From NCBI GenBank assembly GCA_004353515.1, contig SMNZ01000006.1, forward strand, positions 372,001-436,000: a stretch of DNA of 64,000 bases. The letters run 5' to 3'. Numbering within the stretch: the first letter of the stretch is position 1; the number at the start of each line of letters is the position of its first letter. The stretch comes from Alteromonadaceae bacterium M269. Its GTDB lineage: Bacteria > Pseudomonadota > Gammaproteobacteria > Enterobacterales > Alteromonadaceae. This document shows, piece after piece, positions 57,341 to 64,000 of the stretch. The notes beneath the pieces are model-generated. The model did not search any database. It saw only the letters and a program-made list of their open reading frames with translations, and had not been told where the DNA came from. A program made the position numbers and the translations under genes.

Positions 57341-57934
57341 ATGAGGCGAGGTGTAAAACAATCTACTAAGGCGAATGGACATATTCGCGTGATTAGTGGC
57401 TTATGGCGTGGGCGAAAAATCTCTGTTCTCAATGCTGAAGGACTTCGACCAACGACCGATAGAACTAAAGAAACATTGTTTAACTGGCTCGCTCCTTACT
57501 TATCTGAATCAAGGTGCTTGGATGCTTTTTCTGGTTCCGGTTCTCTCGGTATTGAAGCGCTCTCTCGCTATGCTAGCTATTGTGCTTTTTATGAAAAAGA
57601 AAAAGCAGCGTGTCAGCAAATTCGTTCCAATCTCGAACTCCTTAAAGTAGAAAACGACAGTTATGCTGTTTACCATGGTGATAGTTTGCAGTTGTTGCAG
57701 ACACAAACTCCTAATGTGCCTTTTGACATTATTTTTATCGATCCACCTTTTAATAAAGGGCTGGTTGATAAAGTTATTCCAATTATCGATAGTAAGCAGT
57801 TACTTTCGTCGGAAGGTATTGTTTATATAGAAACTGAGCTTGTTGGTACTAACTACATTGTGCCCGATTCCTGGTCTCTGATAAAGGAGAGCCAAACTAA
57901 GCAGCTATGCTATCGCCTTTATCAGAAGAATTAG
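57341..57934 (+). CDS. rsmD: 16S rRNA (guanine966-N2)-methyltransferase RsmD
   Basis: 197 residues from ATG 57341; a TTG at 57275 would add 22 unconserved residues. IRVISGLWRGRKISVLNAEGLRPTTDRTKETLFNWLAPYL is the family N-terminal block; SAM motif CLDAFSGSGSLGIEAL and catalytic IFIDPPFNKGL follow. Methylates G966 in 16S rRNA. Divergent from ftsY. Confidence 0.95.
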   Translation: MRRGVKQSTKANGHIRVISGLWRGRKISVLNAEGLRPTTDRTKETLFNWLAPYLSESRCLDAFSGSGSLGIEALSRYASYCAFYEKEKAACQQIRSNLELLKVENDSYAVYHGDSLQLLQTQTPNVPFDIIFIDPPFNKGLVDKVIPIIDSKQLLSSEGIVYIETELVGTNYIVPDSWSLIKESQTKQLCYRLYQKN

Positions 57935-57955
57935 GAGCTGTTTGAGGATTAGATA

Positions 57956-58546
57956 TCAGGCTATTTCGATACCGATATTGCTGATACCTTCAGCCTTAGC
58001 CATGGCTCTTAGCTCTTTGACTTTTTCCGGCTTAGATTTACTTTCCGAAACTGCCTCTAACAATTCTTGCTGAAATTCGAGTTCCCATTGCATCAGAGGG
58101 TGCTGGCGTATCTCTTGATTACTGAGTTCCTCTTCGCTTTCTTTCGTTGCATCAATGAAAGCTTCAACAGAGCCTTGCGAGAGCTTACTAACAACCACAG
58201 CACCTTGAAGATCTTGTTCCTGAATGAGCGCGATGATAGCGGTGATAGACATAGCAACATCCAATGCCGGATAGACGCCAAAGTGGTCGAAATTGTCTGG
58301 ATCAGGTGTATCTTGTTCTACTTTCTCTGCTTGCACATCAAAATTTATCTTGGCCTTAGGAACAGTTAACCATTCCCAAATGCCATTCAGTGTGTTTCTG
58401 AACTGTTTTCCATCACTAAACTCGGTAACTTCACAAAACAGCTGATAGTTGGGCAACATGCGTTCGACAAGTGTCGCTGCGTAAGCAACCGCTTGCCAAC
58501 CTTTAAGTTCTCGAACTTGTTGGAATAAATTAAGTTTGTTTTGCAT
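57956..58546 (-). CDS. YjaG-like DUF416 protein
   Basis: 196 residues. Blocks FQQVRELKGWQAVAYAATLVERMLPNYQLF and VEAFIDA match the E. coli YjaG (DUF416) family, helical cytosolic proteins of unknown function. Convergent with rsmD; 9 bp after a yhgN-like gene in the same orientation. Confidence 0.85.
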   Translation of the reverse strand: MQNKLNLFQQVRELKGWQAVAYAATLVERMLPNYQLFCEVTEFSDGKQFRNTLNGIWEWLTVPKAKINFDVQAEKVEQDTPDPDNFDHFGVYPALDVAMSITAIIALIQEQDLQGAVVVSKLSQGSVEAFIDATKESEEELSNQEIRQHPLMQWELEFQQELLEAVSESKSKPEKVKELRAMAKAEGISNIGIEIA

Positions 58547-58555
58547 GGTTTGCCT

Positions 58556-59149
58556 TTATGAAGTTGTATCTAAGAATGCGCTGATACCGTCCATGAACAT
58601 CTGAATAGCGAGCATGACTAGAATCATACCCATCAATCGCTCTACGGCCGTTAATCCTCTTTCTCCCAGTACTCGGCTTAGTGCACCTGAGAACATTAAA
58701 ATGGTTGCAGTTGCTGCCCACGCACCAAATACCGCGAGAGACCAATCAACAATGCGGTTTTGATCTTGGTTTGAAAGCAGAATCAAAGCTGCCAGAAGAG
58801 ATGGGCCTGCAATCATTGGGATAGCTAGAGGTACAATAAAAGGTTCTTGCCCTTCCGGCACGCCTGCAACACCGCCGGGCTGGGGGAATATCATACGTAA
58901 TGCGATAATCAATAAGATAATCCCACCTGAAATACTGACTGTTTCTTGTCTCACATTCAGAAAATCGAGGACGGCTTGTCCGCTAAAGAGAAAAAGCATC
59001 ATGATAAGTAGTGATATAACGAGCTCACGTGCTAATACATAGTAGCGCCTTTTACGTGCCAAGCTCTTAAGCACAGACATCACAACCGGTAAATTACCTA
59101 GCGGATCCATGATAAGAAATAACATGACGGCAGCTGACCAAGTATCCAT
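58556..59149 (-). CDS. yhgN: MarC/YhgN-family inner membrane protein
   Basis: 197 residues, six helices. MarC-family hallmarks LFLIMDPLGNLPVVMSVL, VSISGGIILLIIALRMIFP and IVPLAIPMIAGPSLLAALI. E. coli YhgN has the same length and motifs. Function unsettled. First of a two-gene leftward operon with the DUF416 gene. Confidence 0.9.
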   Translation of the reverse strand: MDTWSAAVMLFLIMDPLGNLPVVMSVLKSLARKRRYYVLARELVISLLIMMLFLFSGQAVLDFLNVRQETVSISGGIILLIIALRMIFPQPGGVAGVPEGQEPFIVPLAIPMIAGPSLLAALILLSNQDQNRIVDWSLAVFGAWAATATILMFSGALSRVLGERGLTAVERLMGMILVMLAIQMFMDGISAFLDTTS

Positions 59150-59627
59150 GATTTTTGCTTCTCTAAAAAAATCGCAAGCCTACCAGAGTTCGAATAATAT
59201 TCAATTTATACTCTTTATCTTTCAGGCAGTATTGTTATTGACGTCAGTCGTTTGGACCGTTCACCCAGCATACTGTCGTTATAGAAGCTTCATTTTTAGC
59301 ATGAGGGTATGAATATTATCCCAAATAGCACGCCGCATTTACTTGTTATGTAAAGGATTTATGCTGGAGCTTGTTAATTCTTAAATTGAGCGCTATAAAT
59401 TTTATTAGTGGCCAAAAAATGTCTTGGTATATAGGAATTGTTGAGTTTGGTTCTGCACTGCTTAAGTTGGATAACCTTCCTAGATTAACATTCAGTGTAC
59501 TTTTATTAAGATGTAAAGATTGCCAACCTTATTCAGACATATTTGTTAATGAATCTAAGGTGACTAAATGTAGTTTTTTCCTATAGTATTCAAATACAAA
59601 GAATAAAAATTTAAAGAGGATTGCAGA
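59150..59627. other. Gene-poor gap between yhgN-like gene and small HTH gene
   Basis: 478 bp, AT-rich. A 71-codon open frame (59371-59586) has no ribosome binding site and unconvincing composition, so it is not called. The gap should hold the promoter of the yhgN-like gene and of the HTH gene. Confidence 0.4.
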
Positions 59628-59810
59628 ATGAGTTTAATGTCGGTTGCAGAAGTTGCTGAGTTTCTAGGGGTTCAGGATGTTAGGGTTGAGCGTTTGGAGC
59701 GGGAGCATTTGTTAATGTCTAAAGGCAAGGACGGTGAAGGGAAGCCGATGTTTGACCGTGGTGACGTTGAGCGTTACAAAGAGTTCGCAGAAAGAATTGG
59801 CGGTATCTAA
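59628..59810 (+). CDS. Small HTH (MerR/excisionase-like) DNA-binding protein
   Basis: 60 residues with AAGAGGA 9 bp upstream. Composition of a winged-helix excisionase/MerR head: LMSVAEVAEFLGVQDVRVERLEREHLL then GKPMFDRGDVERYKEF. It is compact, with no C-terminal effector domain. A strong own terminator follows at 59843. Role unknown; it may be an orphan regulator. Confidence 0.7.
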   Translation: MSLMSVAEVAEFLGVQDVRVERLEREHLLMSKGKDGEGKPMFDRGDVERYKEFAERIGGI

Positions 59811-59842
59811 AGAGTCATCCCTCTAATTATTTGATTATAGAA

Positions 59843-59875
59843 GCCAGTCAGGGCAATTATCCTGACTGGCTTTTT
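59843..59875. terminator. Strong terminator between the HTH gene and pepB
   Basis: Perfect 10-bp stem GCCAGTCAGG/CCTGACTGGC around an 8-base loop, followed by TTTTT on the + side. Confidence 0.93.
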
Positions 59876-59877
59876 AC

Positions 59878-61164
59878 TTATTGAGTTTGAATGAGTTGCG
59901 CTATGGTTTTAATGCCCATGGCTGTTGCACCTGCTGGAGCTTCTGCTGACGAACTATTATTAAACGCAGCAGCCAAATCGAAATGTATCCATCCTTGACC
60001 GTCGTTAGGAACAAATCTCGATAAGAATCCGGCAGCGTTTGACGCACCGCCCATTCCGCCCCCTTTTTGAGGCTTACTATTGGCTGTATCTGCATAGGCA
60101 GACGGGCACTTGTTTCGATGCCATATTTCTAGTGGTAAAGGCCAAACAGGCTCGTTAACTTCCTCGGCAATACTACTAGCTTGGCTGACCAGTGATTTAT
60201 CTAAAGAAAATATGGCGTTGTAGTCATTGCCGACTGCTACCATAGCGGCACCTGTCAATGTTGCCGCATCGATTATCAACGGCGCTTTTGTTTCAGAAGC
60301 AGCTAACAAGCCATCAGCAAGCACTAACCTACCTTCTGCGTCAGTGTTTACAACCTCAACTGTTACGCCATTTCTGTAAGTCAGGATATCCCCTAGCTTG
60401 TATGCATGACCACTGATTAGGTTTTCTGCGCAGCATAAATACAATTTAACGCGTTGATTAAGTCCTTGCATAATAGCTAAGCCAAGTGCACCGGTTACCG
60501 TTGCTGCGCCACCCATATCACATTTCATAGTGAGCATGCCTTCACTACTTTTGATGCTATAACCGCCACTATCAAAGGTGATTCCTTTGCCAACGAGAGC
60601 GGCCGCAACAGGTGCGTCCGGATTGCCAGTCGGATTGTAATCAAACTCAGCCAAAACTGGTGGTCGGTCGCTACCTCGACCAACGTTATATATGCCTGTC
60701 CAACCTGCCTGTTCGAGTTCTTCTCCGACCCATTGCTGGCTTTTAACAACATTAGAGCTGATAGAAGAGAGCCACTCTTCACTTAACTCAACCAATTTCT
60801 CCGGTGAAATGTTCTCAGGGGTTTGATTAATGATGTTGCGTGTAAATACAAGTGCCTTAAGGCTGTTTTCAAGCGCTTCTTTGTCGTTATTTTCGCACCA
60901 GTGAATGGTTTGCTTTTTATTCGGGCTGATAAAGCTAGTAGCGAACGCCCATTGTTGTTCTCGCGTCCATTGACCATCAAGTTGAACGGTTCCATTGCCT
61001 AAACTGTCGACTACGCGAGCAGCTTTCTTAATACTGGATCTTTGCTGCCATTCGTTGCCACTTAAGTGAATAGACGCTTCGTTCTCATGAAAAGTAACTG
61101 GGCATGACGATGACCAGTGTTCGCTGGGTTTTGATTGCGTTAGGGAAATTTTCAGGTGTGACAT
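59878..61164 (-). CDS. pepB: M17 leucyl aminopeptidase, PepB type
   Basis: 428 residues, E. coli PepB is 427. Two-metal catalytic core: ALVGKGITFDSGGYSIK (Lys, Asp), MKCDMGGAATVTGAL, and NTDAEGRLVLADGL (Asp, Glu, Arg). The N-terminal half resembles PepB rather than PepA. Cytosolic peptide degradation. Single leftward gene; the terminator at 59843 is just past its stop. Confidence 0.95.
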   Translation of the reverse strand: MSHLKISLTQSKPSEHWSSSCPVTFHENEASIHLSGNEWQQRSSIKKAARVVDSLGNGTVQLDGQWTREQQWAFATSFISPNKKQTIHWCENNDKEALENSLKALVFTRNIINQTPENISPEKLVELSEEWLSSISSNVVKSQQWVGEELEQAGWTGIYNVGRGSDRPPVLAEFDYNPTGNPDAPVAAALVGKGITFDSGGYSIKSSEGMLTMKCDMGGAATVTGALGLAIMQGLNQRVKLYLCCAENLISGHAYKLGDILTYRNGVTVEVVNTDAEGRLVLADGLLAASETKAPLIIDAATLTGAAMVAVGNDYNAIFSLDKSLVSQASSIAEEVNEPVWPLPLEIWHRNKCPSAYADTANSKPQKGGGMGGASNAAGFLSRFVPNDGQGWIHFDLAAAFNNSSSAEAPAGATAMGIKTIAQLIQTQ

Positions 61165-61196
61165 AATATGTTGTAACTCTCTTGGTGCTGTTGAGC

Positions 61197-61853
61197 TTAA
61201 GTTAATTCCGCGAGTAAGGCTGGAATAAAGTCAATTTGTTCGTAAGGTTTATTGTTTTTCTTTAATTGCGCTTGCAAAGCTACTGTTGCTGATTGGTAGA
61301 CACGATAACGTATCGGTTGTTGGCTTACCGAGCTGCCATCTGCAACTGATTTTAAACAAAGCTGCACATCAGGTGACGTAAATAACCGGCACGCGAGTGG
61401 CCTGTGTTCATAAATGGAACAAGCACTTTCGTTATCAATGAGTGGGCAAAGTGCTCTGTACAAAGGTGGCTGACGCTCTTCAATATTTTGCTGCATTTTG
61501 ACTTTGAGTGCTGCAATTTCCTCATCGCTTCGAGTAGTTTTGATATGGTCTGCGATAAAAGGGATAAACTGAGGAGGTGTCTTCACTGGAAATACACAGC
61601 AATGTCCGCATCCTTTTTGACAGGCGACCTTATCATTACTAGGAAAGTAGGCTGAAAAAGCTTCAAGCGCTTGCTCAATTTGCTTCAGCGTTATTTGGAC
61701 TTGTTGTGAATCTCTCTCTTCTTGATCAATGTCTCTAAGTATCTGTTCGCCAAGGTCGGTAAAAAGCGCTTCGTAGGATTGCGATACCGCTTGCATCTCT
61801 TCAGAGACTTTCTGTACGTGCTGAGATGAGAATACAAGGTCAGATTGAGGCAT
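61197..61853 (-). CDS. YkgJ-type CxxCxxCC cysteine-cluster protein
   Basis: 218 residues. Cys-rich metal-binding signature CQKGCGHCC near residue 80 and later Cys in SACSIYEHRPLACRLF and VQLC, typical of the YkgJ family (zinc or iron-sulfur binding). N-terminal part is helical. Function unknown. Upstream of pepB in the same direction, probably co-transcribed. Confidence 0.88.
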   Translation of the reverse strand: MPQSDLVFSSQHVQKVSEEMQAVSQSYEALFTDLGEQILRDIDQEERDSQQVQITLKQIEQALEAFSAYFPSNDKVACQKGCGHCCVFPVKTPPQFIPFIADHIKTTRSDEEIAALKVKMQQNIEERQPPLYRALCPLIDNESACSIYEHRPLACRLFTSPDVQLCLKSVADGSSVSQQPIRYRVYQSATVALQAQLKKNNKPYEQIDFIPALLAELT

Positions 61854-62210
61854 AAATGATCAGTCAAATATAAAAGTAAAAAGGATACATTGAATAGTGC
61901 TCTGACTACAGAGTTTCATACTGTATTAATCGTATTGTGAATATTTTGTGTAAACTATGGACAATACGATGAATAATAAAACGATTAAAAATCAATAATT
62001 AAGGCTGCGTTAAAAGAAATAAACTTGATATTTTTCTTGGCGCCTCAATATACCCGGTCTATTGTTGATATATACAACGAATAGTGTCGCAAGCGATAGA
62101 GACAGTTGACGATATTGGGCAGGTTTATTATTGCCTGTTTAGAAGCTTTCTGATATAGATATCGGCCTTCGCAACGTCAGTTTGTGTCGTGGTTTTAGGA
62201 GAAATGGCAT
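61854..62210. other. Gap upstream of dksA
   Basis: 357 bp without a gene, AT-rich between 61920 and 62080. Holds the divergent promoters for the YkgJ-like gene and dksA. A ribosome binding site TTTAGGAGA for dksA is at about 62194-62202. Confidence 0.4.
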
Positions 62211-62660
62211 ATGCCAGCTGGAAAAGAAAATAAAACACTAGGGCTATTAGCTCTTGCCGGTCTCACTCCTTATGAGGAGAAAGAAGGCGAAGAATATATG
62301 AATGATGCGCAGATGGATCATTTCCGTCAGCTGCTATCTACATGGCGTGCGCAATTACGAGAAGAAGTCGATCGTACCGTTCATCATATGCAAGACGAAG
62401 CTGCCAATTTCCCAGATCCTGTCGATCGCGCAGCACAAGAAGAAGAATTTAGTATTGAGCTTAGAGCTAGAGATAGAGAAAGAAAGCTCATTAAGAAGAT
62501 TGAAAAGACATTGAAGCGTATGGAAGACGATGACTTTGGTTACTGCGATTCATGTGGTATCGAAATTGGCGTTAGGCGTCTTGAAGCAAGACCTACAGCG
62601 GATATGTGTATCGACTGTAAAACACTTGCTGAAATTAAAGAAAAACAGCTTCAGGGTTAA
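62211..62660 (+). CDS. dksA: RNA polymerase-binding transcription factor DksA
   Basis: 149 residues. Coiled coil with tip DxxDxA ([12 protein letters not shown]) and a four-Cys zinc finger [25 protein letters not shown]. Works with ppGpp on RNA polymerase. AGGAGA sits 8 bp before the ATG. First in the conserved dksA-gluQ-pcnB run. Confidence 0.98.
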   Translation: MPAGKENKTLGLLALAGLTPYEEKEGEEYMNDAQMDHFRQLLSTWRAQLREEVDRTVHHMQDEAANFPDPVDRAAQEEEFSIELRARDRERKLIKKIEKTLKRMEDDDFGYCDSCGIEIGVRRLEARPTADMCIDCKTLAEIKEKQLQG

Positions 62661-62676
62661 TTACCTGTCGTGACCG

Positions 62677-62706
62677 AAAAAGCTGCCTCGCGCAGCTTTT
62701 TTTGTT
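62677..62706 (+). terminator. Terminator between dksA and gluQ
   Basis: AAAAGCTGC/GCAGCTTTT stem with a 6-base loop and T-run to 62703. Lies immediately before the gluQ start, so gluQ would be expressed by read-through or from its own promoter. Confidence 0.88.
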
Positions 62707-62719
62707 TTACTCCTCTCTT

Positions 62720-63610
62720 ATGTCAAGCGTATCCACAAAACCCTATATAGGAAGGTTTGCCCCTTCTCCGTCTGGTCCTTTGCACTTTGGCTCCTTAGTG
62801 ACTGCCTTAGCTAGCTATTTACAAGCAAAAAGCCGTGATGGTCAGTGGTTGGTTCGTATTGAAGATATTGATCCACCCCGAGAAGTTGAGGGTGCAGCGG
62901 AAGTCATCCTTAAAACGCTAGAAATACATGGGTTGCTTTGGGATCAGGAGGTGAGCTATCAAAGCTCTCACAGCGCTTACTATGAAGACGCACTATCGCT
63001 GCTGGCTGATACAAAGCTGACATATTATTGTCAATGCACAAGACAGGAGATTAAAGCACGAGGTGGGCAATATGATGGCTTTTGTCGGGATAGAAACTTA
63101 AGCCCAGAAGGTTCGTCTGTTCGCTTGCGTAACAACGCTAAAGTCGCATCGTTCAACGATGTCTTACAGGGTAGAGTTTCATTAGATAGCTTATCTGCTG
63201 ATGAAGACTTTGTGGTGAAAAGAAAAGATAAGCTATATGCCTATCAGTTAGCGGTTGTTGTTGATGATGCAAGACAGGGAATTACCGAAGTTATTCGAGG
63301 TTGTGATCTGTTAAGAGCGACTTTTCATCAGCTTTGCCTATTTTCTGCATTGAAAGAAACACCACCTACTTATGGTCATATTCCGGTCGTTGCGTCATCT
63401 GCTGGCATGAAACTCAGTAAACAGAATAAAGCGAAAGCGATTGCTAATAGCCAAGCGGTGGACAACTTATACCAGGCAATGACATTTTTGGGTTTGTCGC
63501 CCGATGATTCGTTAAAGCAAGCGACAGTTGATGAGTTGTTGCAATGGGCAGTAAGCCAATGGAACATGAGTTGTGTTCCAGCAACATCTGAAATCATCTG
63601 GAAACCCTAG
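62720..63610 (+). CDS. gluQ: Glutamyl-Q tRNA(Asp) synthetase
   Basis: 296 residues from ATG 62720; a TTG at 62702 lies in the terminator T-run and is rejected. HIGH-like RFAPSPSGPLHFGSL, zinc-site CQC...C (YYCQCTRQEIKARGGQYDGFC), and KMSKS-like MKLSKQN. Attaches glutamate to queuosine in tRNA(Asp), without an anticodon-binding domain. Conserved position between dksA and pcnB. Queuosine is also served here by queG. Confidence 0.97.
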   Translation: MSSVSTKPYIGRFAPSPSGPLHFGSLVTALASYLQAKSRDGQWLVRIEDIDPPREVEGAAEVILKTLEIHGLLWDQEVSYQSSHSAYYEDALSLLADTKLTYYCQCTRQEIKARGGQYDGFCRDRNLSPEGSSVRLRNNAKVASFNDVLQGRVSLDSLSADEDFVVKRKDKLYAYQLAVVVDDARQGITEVIRGCDLLRATFHQLCLFSALKETPPTYGHIPVVASSAGMKLSKQNKAKAIANSQAVDNLYQAMTFLGLSPDDSLKQATVDELLQWAVSQWNMSCVPATSEIIWKP

Positions 63611-63695
63611 CCGTTATGATACGGGTTGGTATTACACCAGATTGGTATTATTATAGCGGCCCTTTTTAGTTGCTATTTCATTAGGAGTATCTCTT

Positions 63696-64000
63696 ATCAT
63701 TACCGGTGTGTTGAATAAGGTCAAAAAAGTGTTGGGTAAATCCAGTGCTAAAGCCGAAGCTAGTCAGGCTGTTGTATTGACGCGAGAGCAACATAGTATT
63801 AGCCGTAAAGATATGAGTGAAAATGCACTTAAGGTCTTGTATCGCCTTAACAATAATGGCTTTAAAGGCTATTTAGTTGGCGGTTGCGTTCGGGATATGT
63901 TGTTGGGCCTTAAGCCCAAAGATTTCGACGTTGTAACCGATGCTACGCCAGAACAGGTTAAAGAGCTCTTTCGAAATTGCCGTATTGTCGGCCGTCGATT
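63696..64000 (+). CDS. pcnB: Poly(A) polymerase I, N-terminal part (cut by window end)
   Basis: Frame runs to the window edge (101 codons). [27 protein letters not shown] is replaced here by the segment [20 protein letters not shown]; nucleotidyltransferase loop [27 protein letters not shown] and [11 protein letters not shown] are diagnostic of PcnB. No ATG or TTG fits. AUC at 63696 is 8 bp after AGGAG and aligns with the unusual AUU start of E. coli pcnB ([15 protein letters not shown] against FTRVANFCRKVLSRE). ATT at 63699 and GTG at 63708 are alternatives. Adds poly(A) tails that promote RNA decay. Confidence 0.93.
   Translation, partial: MITGVLNKVKKVLGKSSAKAEASQAVVLTREQHSISRKDMSENALKVLYRLNNNGFKGYLVGGCVRDMLLGLKPKDFDVVTDATPEQVKELFRNCRIVGRR

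Noticed and set aside
59371-59586. 71-codon frame in the gap before the HTH gene
   Set aside because: No ribosome binding site and composition typical of AT-rich non-coding DNA.

Overview
The window is a gene-dense stretch of a gammaproteobacterial chromosome. The evidence is the conserved housekeeping neighbourhoods: ubiE-ubiJ-ubiB, tatABC with tatD, trxA next to rho and rhlB, queG/nnr-tsaE-amiB-mutL-miaA-hfq-hflX-hflK-hflC, ftsYEX near rpoH and rsmD, and dksA-gluQ-pcnB. Moderate GC, several cyclic-di-GMP-type genes, a PEP-CTERM-like protein and a magnesium-type HemB suggest a marine or aquatic member, possibly near Oceanospirillales/Kangiellaceae, but I cannot place it further from sequence alone. 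No tRNA, rRNA, CRISPR array, insertion sequence or prophage was recognised.

Layout. 1-2.2 kb: tail of a CpxP/Spy-like gene, then a leftward BlaI/MecR1-type repressor-sensor pair with two operators upstream. 2.4-5.2 kb: prlC and a TagI-type glycosylase. 5.2-7.5 kb: an AT-rich accessory patch with a small membrane protein, a frameshifted gene remnant, another membrane protein and a periplasmic binding protein. 7.5-10.6 kb: a leftward operon for nitrite/formate-type transport, cyanase and a fused PP2C phosphatase/Ser-Thr kinase, with a sigma-54-like promoter. 11-15.5 kb: a beta-lactamase-fold hydrolase divergent from a LytS/LytTR two-component system, with a LytTR-type direct repeat between them. 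15.6-17.2 kb: a membrane protein and a retropepsin-like protease.

17.3-34.9 kb is largely core: ubiquinone synthesis (ubiE, ubiJ, ubiB), Tat export (tatA, tatB, tatC) running into a periplasmic protein, tatD, a diguanylate cyclase and hemB, then ppx, rhlB, trxA, rho, rsd, nudC and hemE. Just after hemE lies a 55-residue peptide with a double-glycine leader, a candidate bacteriocin or RiPP-type precursor with no processing genes visible nearby. 35.2-46.3 kb: queG divergent from a long co-oriented run nnr-tsaE-amiB-mutL-miaA-hfq-hflX-hflK-hflC, many with overlapping ends. 46.3-50.5 kb: a lipoprotein, a small membrane protein, dtd, a spermidine-synthase-like protein, a GNAT-thioesterase fusion and rpoH. 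50.7-54.2 kb: an insertion between rpoH and ftsX made of two tandem EAL-HDOD paralogues and a PEP-CTERM-like protein. 54.4-57.9 kb: ftsX, ftsE, ftsY (with a hexanucleotide repeat) and rsmD. 58-64 kb: yjaG-like, yhgN-like, a tiny HTH gene, pepB, a CxxCxxCC protein, dksA, gluQ and the start of pcnB, which appears to use a non-canonical AUC start.

The strongest leads are the double-glycine peptide, the pcnB start, the LytTR repeat upstream of the hydrolase, the MecR1-like protein with an LptA/OstA-like tail, and an outer-membrane-type gene whose signal peptide has no ATG, GTG or TTG start.
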